Origin: CBDAQA01 sp965198865
GTDB lineage: Bacteria > Planctomycetota > Phycisphaerae > Tepidisphaerales > Tepidisphaeraceae
Length of the DNA stretch: 64,000 nucleotides
Reading direction: 5' to 3'
Assembly: GCA_965198865.1 (NCBI GenBank)
Contig: CBDAQA010000018.1
Coordinates: 408,384 to 472,383, forward strand
Shown here: positions 9,775 through 20,792 of the stretch, one piece after another
Layout of the letters: the number at the start of each line of letters is the position of its first letter
Position numbering within the stretch: the stretch's first letter is position 1
Notes under the pieces: model-generated
What the model saw: the letters and a program-made list of their open reading frames with translations, nothing else
Databases searched by the model: none
Told to the model about the DNA's origin: nothing
Program-made: the position numbers and the translations under genes

Positions 9775-11283
9775 ATGACGTCGACCGCCGCCGACCGCTA
9801 CGCGAACTGGAAGGCCCCGGGTGGGGACGGGCAAATGCTCGTCTGGCCGCCGCCGGCGCAGCTGGTCCGGGACGCGGTCGACAACGGCGTCGCGCTCGCC
9901 GCAGCCGATGGCTGTCGGGTCCAGAACGTCCCGCTGCGTACCCTGCGCCGCGACATGCGGCGGTGGCTCGGCCATCCGGACGACCAACTGCTCGTCGCCA
10001 CCGGTCACCAGACCGAGCTGTACCACCCCGGCGTCTGGGTGAAGGACTGCCTGATCAACGCCGCCGCCGACCAGCTCGACGGGGTCGCGGTCCACTTCGC
10101 CGTCGACACCGATCAACCGAAGCATCTTGCCGTCCGCTGGCCCGGCAGCGCGATCGCCATCACCGACGACCCGGCCGTCAGCACTGCCGAGTGGAGCGGG
10201 CAGCTGTTGCCGCCCACGCCCGCCCACGTCGACGAGATCGCCACCGCTCTGGCCAACGCGGCCGCCGGTTGGACCTTCGAGCCGATGCTGCCCTCCGTCC
10301 TCAGTTCGCTTCGCCGGCAGGCCGTGGACGACGTGAGCCTGTCGGCCGCCCTGACCAACGCCCAGCACGAGCTCGACTGGTCGCTCGGCCTCCGCCACAA
10401 GGTGCTGTTGGCATCGCCGCTGATGACGAGCGGGCCCTACCTGGCATTCGTGCATCACGTGTTGGCCCGCGCGGACCACTTCGCCACCGACTACAACCGC
10501 GCGCTGGCCGAATACCGCGCCGAGGCCGGCATCACCTCGCTCACCCGGCCGATGCCTGATCTGCCTGTGTCAGACGCCCGCGCAGAGGTGCCGTTCTGGC
10601 TCGACGACCTTGCTACCGGCACGCGTGGTCGGGCGCAGGTCGTGCGATCCGATGGCGGGTGGGCCGTCGCATCCGGCGACGACCGCTTCGCCCTCGACGC
10701 CGCGGCCTACGGCATCGCCGCCGGTGAATCGCTCGGCGGCTGGCTGGCGGGCCATGGCCTGCGCCTCGCGCCGCGGGCGCTCACGCTCACCACGTTCCTG
10801 CGGCTGTTGGTCGTCGACCAGTTCGTCCACGGCATCGGCGGGGGGCGGTACGACCAGGTGACCGATCGGCTGCTCGCGTCGCACTTCGGCCTGACGCCGC
10901 CGCGCTTCGCCGTCACCACGGCCACGATGATCTTCCCCGCCGCCGTCGGCCAGACGCGCGTGTGCGCCCCATGCGTGCTGCAGGAGGGTCACCGCTTGCG
11001 CCACAGCCTGCTGGGCGAGCGGAAGCGCGAGATCATCGCAGCGATCGACGCGCTGCCACGCGGGTCGGTCCAGCGGTCGCTGGCGTTCCACAACCTCCAC
11101 GGTGCCCTGTCGGCCGCCGCCGCGGATCACCCAGCGTTACGCGAGTGGGCCGATCGCTACGCCGCCACTCAGCTCGCCGAGCGGGACGAGAAGGTCCTGT
11201 TCGACCGCGAGCTGTTCTACGCCATCCAGACCCGTGAGCGGCTGGCCGACATGGTCGACCGCTACCGTCTGCAGTTCGCCTGA
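9775..11283 (+). CDS. Uncharacterised protein with BshC-like features
   Basis: A 502-residue soluble protein. Two stretches look like the bacillithiol synthase BshC fold: LVATGHQTELYHPGVWVKD (compare the GGQQAGLLTGPLYTIHK loop of BshC) followed by an HFAVDTDQPKHL segment in the place of the BshC GEDHDLDE strand, and a later VHGIGGGRYDQVTDRL motif. A cysteine pair CAPC lies near residue 400. No other bacillithiol gene is present here. Starts at ATG 9775, 30 bases after the glycosyltransferase, so they may share a transcript. The BshC link is an inference from motif order and needs a profile search. Confidence 0.55.
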   Translation: MTSTAADRYANWKAPGGDGQMLVWPPPAQLVRDAVDNGVALAAADGCRVQNVPLRTLRRDMRRWLGHPDDQLLVATGHQTELYHPGVWVKDCLINAAADQLDGVAVHFAVDTDQPKHLAVRWPGSAIAITDDPAVSTAEWSGQLLPPTPAHVDEIATALANAAAGWTFEPMLPSVLSSLRRQAVDDVSLSAALTNAQHELDWSLGLRHKVLLASPLMTSGPYLAFVHHVLARADHFATDYNRALAEYRAEAGITSLTRPMPDLPVSDARAEVPFWLDDLATGTRGRAQVVRSDGGWAVASGDDRFALDAAAYGIAAGESLGGWLAGHGLRLAPRALTLTTFLRLLVVDQFVHGIGGGRYDQVTDRLLASHFGLTPPRFAVTTATMIFPAAVGQTRVCAPCVLQEGHRLRHSLLGERKREIIAAIDALPRGSVQRSLAFHNLHGALSAAAADHPALREWADRYAATQLAERDEKVLFDRELFYAIQTRERLADMVDRYRLQFA

Positions 11284-11443
11284 TCGGCATACGGGCCCCG
11301 ACGTCCCCTTCCCAAGAAATCAATTTGTGTTGAAATGGCCGGTGATCCGCGTCGTCCTTTTGTCGAGGATCACGGCGGATTTCGGCTTGGCCGAACAACA
11401 ATTTCTCCATGGAGCGTGCGACCTCGAAGCCGCCCGGGCGTTC

Positions 11444-11586
11444 TATAAGTGTGGGCGACGGAGGCGTGAGACGAGACGAAACGTGAGGGGGCGAGAGGTT
11501 CGGACGTGACGTCCGTTCGCACGACTCTCTGAAGGTTCCTACCCTCCCCTGAGCCCTGCCGGTTTTCCCCGCCGGCAGGGTTTTTC
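11444..11586 (+). ncRNA. Candidate structured small RNA or 3'UTR ending in a terminator
   Basis: A possible -10 element TATAAG (11444-11449) is followed by about 100 bases with nested complementarity: GGGG near 11487-11490 with CCCC in 11542-11549, GAGAG (11493-11497) with CTCTC (11525-11529), and GGACG/CGTCC around a TGA loop (11502-11514). A strong intrinsic terminator comes next. No coding frame fits. It matches no RNA I know; the SRP RNA, 6S and tmRNA signatures were looked for and not found. It could instead be the 3' end of the BshC-like mRNA. Confidence 0.35.
11554..11586 (+). terminator. Intrinsic terminator
   Basis: CCCTGCCGG (11554-11562) pairs perfectly with CCGGCAGGG (11572-11580) and is followed directly by TTTTTC. 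Orientation is + strand because the T-run is only on this side. It ends whatever is transcribed downstream of 9775, about 270 bases after that gene's stop. Confidence 0.88.
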
Positions 11587-11686
11587 ATGCGCGGAACCAA
11601 CTGCAGGGCCGGCGTCCACGGCCGATGACTCGGCGGCGCGACTGGTCTCGGGCGCTGTAGATCGGCGGATGAGCGAGTCGGCACCG

Positions 11687-12265
11687 TCAGGCGGCAATCC
11701 CGCGCCGAGCCAGCCGGACCGTCTTGAACGACGCCCATTGGGTGAAGAGGATGAACCCGCCGAAGATGACGGCCAGGAACGAGAGCGGGGCGACGCCGTA
11801 GGTGCCGAAGCTGTAGACGAGCCAGCCGAGGTTGAACAGGGTGCTGACCAACGTCAGCCCCATGGCGATCGCGATCAGCCCGGGCCGGCGGGTGAACAGC
11901 AGCAGGCCGTCGACCACCAGCGTGATCCCGAGCAACGTCGGCCCCAAGTCGCTCCAGAACTCCGGCAGCGTTTGGTAGGGCACCACCGCCCCGGTGACGT
12001 TGTCGAGGAACTCGTCAAAGTGCGTGTGGAACACCCGCGACGACGCCCACTGCAGGAACCGGGGCCAGAACAGCAGCACGAACGCCCCGACGCCGATGCT
12101 CATCCACGTCTCTGCGATCCCGACGGGCGCGAGCCGCGGCGTGACGGGTGACACGGGCGTCGGCACGACGGCTTCGGACGGTAACGGCGGGGCCGGGTCG
12201 GCCGGGACGGATTCGACGGCCGCCGTGCGGGAGTCGGACAGTTTCGGCAGTTTGGACACGTCCAT
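11687..12265 (-). CDS. Four-helix membrane protein, function unknown
   Basis: 192 residues from ATG 12265. A proline/valine-rich cytoplasmic-type N-terminus (PADPAPPLPSEAVVPTPV) of about 50 residues precedes four hydrophobic segments (IGVGAFVLLFW, LLGITLVVDGLLLF, LIAIAMGLTLVSTLF, APLSFLAVIFGGFILF). It ends with the basic tail KTVRLARRGIAA. No known motif. The open frame runs much further upstream, but that part lies antisense to pheS and is not credible. Divergent from pheS, with 84 bases between starts. Confidence 0.65.
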   Translation of the reverse strand: MDVSKLPKLSDSRTAAVESVPADPAPPLPSEAVVPTPVSPVTPRLAPVGIAETWMSIGVGAFVLLFWPRFLQWASSRVFHTHFDEFLDNVTGAVVPYQTLPEFWSDLGPTLLGITLVVDGLLLFTRRPGLIAIAMGLTLVSTLFNLGWLVYSFGTYGVAPLSFLAVIFGGFILFTQWASFKTVRLARRGIAA

Positions 12266-12349
12266 TGCACTGGCCCCGTGAATTGGCGACCCCTTGCAAC
12301 GCCCCCGGTCGCGGCCTGACAATGGTAGCGGAAACCACCAGGAGATGCA

Positions 12350-13345
12350 TTGGCCGAGGCGTTCGCAGAGATCGATCAGGTGGCCGCAGCGGCGGCCGAG
12401 GAACTGAAGGTCGTCGCCACCCCGGCCGACCTGGAGGCATGGCGGATCAAGTACCTCGGCACCAAGGGACTGGTGAAGGGGTTGATGAAGCTCCTGGGCA
12501 CCGTCCCCAAGGAGCAGAAGCCGGTCCTCGGGCAGAAGGTGAATGCCGTCCAGGACGAGCTGACCCTGGCATTCAGGTCGCGTGAGTCGAGCGTCGGTGG
12601 CCCCAAACCCGTCGGTCGCGACGCGTTCGACGTCACGGAGCCCGGCAATCGGCCCGCAGCGGGGACCCGCCACATCTTGATGCGTACGGTGGACGAGTTG
12701 ACTGACCTGTTCGGCCGAATGGGCTTCAGCGTCGCCGCCGGGCCCGAGGTGGAAGACGAGTTCCACAACTTCGTCGCGCTGAACATCCCGAAGCAGCACC
12801 CGGCCCGGGATCCGCTCGACAACTTCTACTTGGAAGGCGACGCCACCCAACTGCTGCGGACGCAGACGAGCACCGTGCAGATCCGCGTGATGGAGACGAC
12901 AAAGCCGCCCATCCGCGTGGTGATCCCCGGCAAGGTGTATCGGCCCGACACGGTCGACCAGACGCACCTGTTCCAGTTCCACCAGTTGGAGGCTTTGGTC
13001 GTCGACCGCGGCGTCAGCATGGTCGACCTCAAGTCGACCATTCTGCAATTCGTCAAGGCCTATTTCGGCCACGAGACAAAGGTTCGCTTTCGCCCCAGCT
13101 TCTTCCCTTTCACCGAGCCGTCGGCCGAGGTGGATGTCTGGTTTGAGGACAGGCAGCGCTGGATCGAGCTCGGCGGCTGCGGGATGGTCCACCCGAACGT
13201 CTTCAAGGCGGTCAACATCGACCCCGAAGAGTACAGCGGTTGGGCGTTCGGCTTCGGCATCGAACGGATCGCCATGCGGAAGTACGGCGTGGATGACATC
13301 CGCCTCTTCGTCGAAAACGACGTGCGGTTTCTGCGACAATTCTGA
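12350..13345 (+). CDS. pheS: Phenylalanyl-tRNA synthetase alpha subunit
   Basis: Catalytic subunit of the alpha2beta2 PheRS that charges tRNA(Phe). 331 residues with the N-terminal coiled coil (KYLGTKGLVKGLMKLLG), class II motif 1 around HILMRTVDELTDLF, motif 2 GKVYRPDTVDQTHLFQFHQLE and motif 3 GFGIERIAMRKYGVDDIRLF. The start is TTG 12350, with AGGAG (12340-12344) five bases upstream; the ATG at 12345 is out of frame. pheT does not follow: the next 250 bases are non-coding and lead to the rRNA promoters, so the beta subunit is encoded elsewhere. Confidence 0.95.
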   Translation: MAEAFAEIDQVAAAAAEELKVVATPADLEAWRIKYLGTKGLVKGLMKLLGTVPKEQKPVLGQKVNAVQDELTLAFRSRESSVGGPKPVGRDAFDVTEPGNRPAAGTRHILMRTVDELTDLFGRMGFSVAAGPEVEDEFHNFVALNIPKQHPARDPLDNFYLEGDATQLLRTQTSTVQIRVMETTKPPIRVVIPGKVYRPDTVDQTHLFQFHQLEALVVDRGVSMVDLKSTILQFVKAYFGHETKVRFRPSFFPFTEPSAEVDVWFEDRQRWIELGGCGMVHPNVFKAVNIDPEEYSGWAFGFGIERIAMRKYGVDDIRLFVENDVRFLRQF

Positions 13346-13599
13346 GCCAAGCGGCGCAGCCGCGCAGTCGAAGAATTTTGCCGGCAGACGGCGAAGCGCG
13401 GCTACGCCGACCAACCCGATGGTGATGAGCTGCTCACGTCGCAGCCCATCGGGCGACACTCTAATTGCTAATTCCCTCGGCTCCGTGCATTTCCGTCCAT
13501 CGCCCCTTGCGTGGCCTGGTATCGCCGATACATTCCCGCCTCGCTTTCAGAGCGGCCCGCAACGGCCCCGAATGACGCGGAATGAAATCTGACGCGACC
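13346..13599. other. Non-coding gap between pheS and the rRNA promoters
   Basis: No convincing gene. The first 80 bases are GC-rich with short self-complementary strings (AGCGGCGCAGCCGC near 13350; GCCGGCAGACGGC). The remainder has no T-run terminator that I can see for pheS. Confidence 0.5.
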
Positions 13600-13627
13600 T
13601 TGACAGCTCTCAGATGAACGTTAATAT
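13600..13627 (+). promoter_or_regulatory. rRNA promoter P1 (sigma-70 consensus)
   Basis: TTGACA (13600-13605), a 16-base spacer and TAATAT (13622-13627): full -35 match and near-perfect -10. It lies about 630 bases before mature 23S and upstream of the boxA leader, consistent with a dedicated promoter for the 23S-5S unit. Confidence 0.75.
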
Positions 13628-13700
13628 CTACAACCCGCAATCGACGAACGGCTGCGGGCAATAGCGTCAACGACGACGCGAATGGGACTGAAGAAGAGGG

Positions 13701-13728
13701 TTGACAGCACGCGAACGAACGGTACGAT
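13701..13728 (+). promoter_or_regulatory. rRNA promoter P2 (sigma-70 consensus)
   Basis: TTGACA (13701-13706), a 16-base spacer and TACGAT (13723-13728). It is the second of two tandem promoters 101 bases apart, a layout common for rRNA operons. The leader that follows contains the hairpin GTGCC/GGCAC (about 13871-13884). Confidence 0.7.
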
Positions 13729-13899
13729 GCGCGACCCGCAGAAACGACGACGCTGACGCGTGCGTGAGGCCTCCACGGCGAGGTTGGAGACTCGGTTCTG
13801 AGTCGAAAATGGATCAGTCTGCCCTTTCGAGGGCTGACTCATCCGCGTTCGGCGGACCGGAAGTAAGCGAGTGCCGAGAGGCACGAGCGATCGGCCGGG

Positions 13900-13918
13900 T
13901 GCTCTTTGACAATTGAAT
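13900..13918 (+). promoter_or_regulatory. boxA antitermination element of the rRNA leader
   Basis: TGCTCTTTGACAATTGAAT is almost the E. coli rrn boxA (TGCTCTTTAACAAT...). BoxA in RNA recruits NusB-NusE and protects untranslated rRNA transcription from Rho. Its place between the promoters and 23S shows that this unit has its own antitermination leader rather than inheriting one from a 16S gene. The embedded TTGACA is part of boxA, not a third promoter as far as I can tell. Confidence 0.8.
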
Positions 13919-14255
13919 GACGAGGTTCAAGGTTTAATCAAGAAACCTAAAACTCCGCGACGACGTCCCAAGCCTGTACGCCAGGCGGGCGGTGTGTCCC
14001 TTCAGAACACATCGTGCCAGAGCGTGATCCCCACGTTCGATTTCCGTCGGACGTTCGTCGCCGAGCACCTTTTTGGCGAATGATGATCCGTTATGGATCG
14101 CGCCCCCTCTTTTGGGGGGCAACTGTTACGGCCTGCCCGGCCGTGACTGAGCCACGAGTTAGTTCCTCAGTGGTTCCGGAGCCTTCCCGCGAGAAACTGT
14201 CCAGATCGCGTTTGGGCCGAGGATGAAGTCAGTCGTGACGGTGATCGATAAATGT
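13919..14255 (+). other. 23S rRNA leader (precursor 5' region)
   Basis: Non-coding leader between boxA and mature 23S. It holds several hairpins: GCCTG/CAGGC (about 13973-13987), a long-range CGACGACGTCC/GGACGTTCGTCG pair (about 13957-14066, one bulge) and CGCCCCCTCTTTTGGGGGGC (about 14100-14119). A T-loop-like string GTTCGATTTC at about 14036 prompted a tRNA check; no cloverleaf fits. The last bases (GATCGATAAA, 14243 on) begin the processing stem that pairs beyond the 23S 3' end. Confidence 0.6.
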
Positions 14256-17150
<2,895 letters not shown>

Positions 17151-17367
17151 TTTTATCGATCATCGTCGCACAGAAAGTTGTGCTCGGCGGTCGCGGAGTG
17201 GCGGACAATGTCCCATGATTTGACGCCCCCTGATCGGGGCGTGTGAAGCTTGAGGTCTCGGGTCCCAGACTCGAGGCCTGATCGATTGGGCTTGTTTGCC
17301 CTGAACCTCGCCAGTCAATGTCACAGGACACGTGGCGTTGCCGACCCTAACCGGTCGGCAACGCCTT
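17151..17367 (+). other. 23S-5S internal spacer
   Basis: 217 bases with no tRNA. It starts with the 3' half of the 23S processing stem (TTTTATCGATC, 17151-17161). It also contains the hairpins CGCCCCCTGATCGGGGCG (about 17223) and TTGCCGACC/GGTCGGCAA (about 17338-17361) just before 5S; the latter could guide 5S processing. Confidence 0.6.
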
Positions 17368-17476
17368 CGTTGGTGGCTATACCCGTAGGGTCACACCCGT
17401 TCCCATTCCGAACACGGTCGTTAAGCCTGCGGGGCCGATGATACTGCGTCAGCGGGAAAGTAGGTCACTGCCAGCG
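17368..17476 (+). rRNA. rrf: 5S ribosomal RNA
   Basis: About 109 bases. Recognised by the loop B/C strings CACACCCGTTCCCATTCCGAACACGG and GTTAAGCCTGCGGGGCCGATGATACTGC in pieces, and by terminal pairing of CGTTGGT with GCCAGCG. It is co-transcribed with 23S and followed by a long GC hairpin. The ends are approximate to a few bases. Confidence 0.93.
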
Positions 17477-17485
17477 TTTGCAACC

Positions 17486-17523
17486 GAGGCCCCCGTCTCC
17501 ACCACGAGACGGGGGCCTCTCTG
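17486..17523 (+). terminator. Terminator of the 23S-5S unit
   Basis: A 14-bp perfect stem, GAGGCCCCCGTCTC (17486-17499) with GAGACGGGGGCCTC (17506-17519), followed by a weak T-rich tail (TCTCTGCGTT). Position 10 bases after 5S supports the role; the T-run is poor. Confidence 0.75.
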
Positions 17524-17723
17524 CGTTGGGGGCCAGCCGGTGCGCGAAGAGGGGCGGACTGGACGGCATTTGACGCTCGCTCCTGATTTTGCCTGGCCCA
17601 TTCGTCGGGCTGCCCCGTAGATGCGGCTAGCCGTCGGGGGTAAGCTGCTTGCCAGCCAAACTGATGTTCCGAGTCTCCCGTTGAACGCTCACCCATCAAC
17701 GGACCCAACCAACGCCGTAGCTG
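17524..17723. other. Gap between rRNA terminator and histidine kinase gene
   Basis: No supported gene. A small open frame at 17621 has no likeness to anything and overlaps the kinase start. A promoter for the kinase is expected here, but no clear -35/-10 pair was found. Confidence 0.4.
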
Positions 17724-20432
17724 ATGGTTGCTTCCCAGGAACCGATTATTCCGACCGACGCTGCGGCAAGCCGCATCTGGCGGTGGGGCGTCCCAGCCTT
17801 CACCCTGGCCGTCTCGCTCACCCTCACCGTCACGGCCGCCTACTACGTGTACGCGTCCGCCCGGGTTGCCGAACGCAACCGCTTCGCCAACCTTGTCCTC
17901 GACGCCCGCGACCAGGCCGGCCGGACGCTGGACCGGTACCTCCTCGCCCTCCGAGGCACGGTCGGCCTGTACGCCGCCTTCGGACAGGTCGACCGGCGGT
18001 CGTTCGACGCCTACACCGCGGCACTCGACCTGCCAGATCAATACCGTGGACTGCGCGGCATTGGGTTCGTGGCCCGCGTCTCGCCGGAGAACCGCGAGAA
18101 GTTCCTCGAGCGCGCCCGCATCGAGTCGGGATCGCAGTTCCGCATCTGGACGGGCACCGATCCGACCACCGCGAAGGCCCTTGACGAGCCCAGCTCGACC
18201 CCGGCGCGGGACAGGTACGTCGTCCGCTACGTGGCACCTGCGATGGCCAGCCGTCGGTTGTCGCTCGGGTACGACATGGCCTCCGATGCGACCCGCCGGA
18301 CCGCCATGCAGAGCGCGTGCGACACGGCCGCGGCCGTCGTCACGCCGGGTATTCTCCTGGTGCGCGGGAGCGACGGGGAACGGAAGATCGGGTTCAACAT
18401 CTACGTCCCCATCTACGGTCCCGACGGCGTTCCCAGTTCGGTCGACGCCCGCCGCCGGGACGTCATCGGTTTCGTGTTCGCCTCGTTTCGCACCGAGGAC
18501 CTGTTCCAGCACTTGGTCAACGCCAACGTTAGCTCGCGCCTGCGTATGCGGGTCAACGACGGGGCGACCGTGGGTGCCGGCCCGGTGCTGTTCGACTCCG
18601 ACCCGCCCGCGCCCGATGCGGCGACGGTTGACGCCAAATTGCACGACTCGTTCACGCTGACAATCGCCGGCGGCAAGTGGGCGGTCGCCGTGACGGAGAA
18701 GCCGGCCTTCCACACCGATTCCGACGCCGGGCTCGTGCCGTTCATCGTGATCGGCGGGGTCGGGATCAGCCTGATCCTGTTCGCCGTCGCCCGCAGCCAG
18801 GCCGTCGCGCGGGCCGACGCCGAGCGTGCCGCCGACGTGTTCGAGCAGGCCCAGCGCGCCCTCGCCGCCAGTCAGTCGCGGCTGCGGCGGTTGGTCGATG
18901 CCAACCTGATCGGCGTCTTCTTCTGCGACTTCGGCGGCGAGGTGAGCGGCGGCAACGACGAGTTCTTCCGCCTGCTGGGCCAGGAGCGGGGGGGCGACGG
19001 TCGGCCGCTGTGGTTGAGCGGGATCACGGTGCCGACCGGCCGGGCATCGGTCGAGTCGGCGTTGCGCCAGTTGGGCCGGGACGGGGTCTGCCCAGCGTTC
19101 GAGACCGCCTTTCTCCGAGAGGGTCAGCCCCCCGTGCCGGTGCTGCTCGGCGTCGCGTCGGTCTACCCGAGCGAGGCCGGCCACATCCCGGGCGCTGAGG
19201 CCGTGGCGTTCGCGCTGGACCTGTCCGACCGGTACCGCGCCGAGGACAACCTGCGCGATGCGAAGGAGGTCGCCGAGAAGGCCAACCGCAGCAAGGACCA
19301 GTTCCTGGCGATGTTGAGCCACGAGCTGCGGACGCCGCTGACGCCGGTGTTGGCGGCAACGGCCGGCATTGCGGTGGACCCGGCGTTGCCGCTGTCGGTT
19401 CGCGAGGACCTGGCCATGATCCACCGCAACGTGGAGCTGGAGGCCCGGCTGATCGACGACCTGCTCGACCTGACCCGCATCGGTCGCGGCAAGCTCCAGC
19501 TTCGCACGGAGACCGTGGACGTACACCGCGTGGTGGCCGACGCGCTGTCGGTCATCCCGCCGGAGGAGATCGAAGGCAAGCAGCTGGTAGTCGCGCAGGA
19601 GCTGTCCGCCACGAGCCACCACGTGCGCGGCGACGGCGCGCGGCTGCAACAGGTGCTGTGGAACCTCGTGAAGAACGCCGTGAAGTTCACCCCGCCCGGC
19701 GGGCGGATCACGCTGCGCTCCCTCAACCCCGCGTCCGACCCGACCCTGCTCCGCGTGGAGGTGATCGACACCGGCATCGGCATCGAGCCCGAGATCCTGC
19801 ACAAGGTGTTCGAGGCGTTCGAGCAGGGCTCTATGGCCCGCGCCCAGGCGTCGGGCGGGCTCGGGCTCGGGCTGGCGATCAGCCGGGGGTTGGTCGAGGC
19901 GCACGGCGGACAGATCTCGGTGGAGAGCGGCGGCAGCAACACCGGGGCGATGTTCGCCGTTCAACTGGCGACCGTCGCCACCCCCGACACGCGGGCGGCG
20001 GGCCCCGTCGACAGCCCCGCAGCCGGCCGCGCAACGGCGTACCGCATCCTGCTGGTCGAAGATCACGTGGATACGGCCCGCGTCATGTCCAAGCTGTTGA
20101 CCCGCACGGGACACCGGGTCGAAGTTGCCCACACCGTCGCCGACGCGGCCCGCGCCGCCGACGCCGATCGGTTCGACCTGCTCATCAGCGATCTGGGCTT
20201 GCCGGACGGGAGCGGCACGGACGTCGTTCAAGGCTTCCGCCGCACCCACGGGATGGGTTCGGCCGAGCGCCCGGTCGGCGCGATCGCCCTCACCGGGTTT
20301 GGTGCCGAGGATGACGTGCAGCGCACGCGCTCCGCCGGGTTCGATGAGCACCTGACCAAGCCGGTGTCGTTTGAACTGCTCCAGGCGTCGATCGAACGGT
20401 TGATGCGGGCACGGACGAACGGGTCGGTCTGA
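17724..20432 (+). CDS. Hybrid sensor histidine kinase with CHASE domain
   Basis: A membrane-bound sensor kinase of 902 residues. Order: membrane helix (about 20-45), extracytoplasmic CHASE domain (about 75-290, with LRGIGFVARV and GFNIYVPIYG), second helix near LVPFIVIGGVGISLILFAVA (about 335-355), a PAS-like region (about 385-500), HisKA with the phosphorylated His533 in MLSHELRTPL, HATPase_c with N-box NLVKNAVKFT, G1 DTGIGI and G2 GGLGLGLAISRGL, and a receiver domain with phospho-acceptor Asp823 in LLISDLGLPDG and Lys in LTKPVS. CHASE ligands in relatives are small molecules such as adenine derivatives or peptides; the ligand here is unknown. No response regulator lies next to it, so the output partner is elsewhere. 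Confidence 0.92.
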   Translation: MVASQEPIIPTDAAASRIWRWGVPAFTLAVSLTLTVTAAYYVYASARVAERNRFANLVLDARDQAGRTLDRYLLALRGTVGLYAAFGQVDRRSFDAYTAALDLPDQYRGLRGIGFVARVSPENREKFLERARIESGSQFRIWTGTDPTTAKALDEPSSTPARDRYVVRYVAPAMASRRLSLGYDMASDATRRTAMQSACDTAAAVVTPGILLVRGSDGERKIGFNIYVPIYGPDGVPSSVDARRRDVIGFVFASFRTEDLFQHLVNANVSSRLRMRVNDGATVGAGPVLFDSDPPAPDAATVDAKLHDSFTLTIAGGKWAVAVTEKPAFHTDSDAGLVPFIVIGGVGISLILFAVARSQAVARADAERAADVFEQAQRALAASQSRLRRLVDANLIGVFFCDFGGEVSGGNDEFFRLLGQERGGDGRPLWLSGITVPTGRASVESALRQLGRDGVCPAFETAFLREGQPPVPVLLGVASVYPSEAGHIPGAEAVAFALDLSDRYRAEDNLRDAKEVAEKANRSKDQFLAMLSHELRTPLTPVLAATAGIAVDPALPLSVREDLAMIHRNVELEARLIDDLLDLTRIGRGKLQLRTETVDVHRVVADALSVIPPEEIEGKQLVVAQELSATSHHVRGDGARLQQVLWNLVKNAVKFTPPGGRITLRSLNPASDPTLLRVEVIDTGIGIEPEILHKVFEAFEQGSMARAQASGGLGLGLAISRGLVEAHGGQISVESGGSNTGAMFAVQLATVATPDTRAAGPVDSPAAGRATAYRILLVEDHVDTARVMSKLLTRTGHRVEVAHTVADAARAADADRFDLLISDLGLPDGSGTDVVQGFRRTHGMGSAERPVGAIALTGFGAEDDVQRTRSAGFDEHLTKPVSFELLQASIERLMRARTNGSV

Positions 20433-20475
20433 ACGCTGCCCAGAGGCGCGTCAACGCTGGCTCAGAGGCCGACGT

Positions 20476-20619
20476 TCAGAACCAGACCAGGGGCCGCCAG
20501 AAGCGCTGGAAACAGTGGCGGCAGCGACGCGGGCTGATGAGGACGGCGAGCAGCAACACGTCGTACCACCGCAGGCGTGACCACCGACACTCGGCACCTC
20601 CGCAAGTGGGACATCGCAT
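20476..20619 (-). CDS. 47-residue zinc-ribbon protein
   Basis: A short gene read directly on the minus strand from ATG 20619 to TGA at 20476. The product begins MRCPTCGGAECRWSRLRWYD and contains two Cys pairs, CPTC (residues 3-6) and CRHC (33-36), with a hydrophobic middle VLLLAVLISPRR between them, ending FQRFWRPLVWF. Two C-x2-C knuckles separated by about 27 residues make a zinc ribbon. It resembles small stand-alone ribbon proteins with a C-terminal RC..C..RF motif. It sits in the gap after the histidine kinase, convergent with it. Function unknown. Confidence 0.6.
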   Translation of the reverse strand: MRCPTCGGAECRWSRLRWYDVLLLAVLISPRRCRHCFQRFWRPLVWF

Positions 20620-20792
20620 GGCAAGTACGGCTCCTTCAGCGTTCCGCGGGTTCCCAGGGCGGCCGCCGCCGTATCATGCCATTGCGACCGCTCGATACAA
20701 GCTCAAATGCGCCGCGTGGCGATTACGGGCCGCCCGCCCGTCGCGACCGCTCTTCAATCGGCGACCGCGGCCTTTCCGGCTACGATCTGGTC
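20620..20792. other. Gap upstream of the secreted phosphodiesterase gene
   Basis: About 170 bases with a CTCCTTCAGCGTTCCGCGGG string (near 20629) recalling half of the CGCTTCAGCG palindromes. No further gene is supported. A promoter for the + strand gene and for the small zinc ribbon gene should lie here but is not clear. Confidence 0.4.

Noticed and set aside
11444..11586. SRP (4.5S) RNA at this locus
   Set aside because: The conserved GGTCAGG...GGAA...AGCAG apex of bacterial SRP RNA is absent.
11687..13459. Upstream extension of the minus-strand membrane protein to 590 residues
   Set aside because: The extension is antisense to pheS; the ATG at 12265 gives the only protein-like product.
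13906..13911. A third rRNA promoter from TTGACA at 13906
   Set aside because: It is part of the boxA string TGCTCTTTGACAATTGAAT and has no -10 at proper spacing.
14030..14070. tRNA-like T-loop string GTTCGATTTC in the 23S leader
   Set aside because: No acceptor stem, D arm or anticodon arm of tRNA dimensions could be built around it.
17421..20351. A 976-residue open frame on the minus strand
   Set aside because: It is antisense to a complete hybrid histidine kinase with all motifs. Long antisense frames are expected in GC-rich DNA, and this one is Arg/Gln/Val-rich with no domain.
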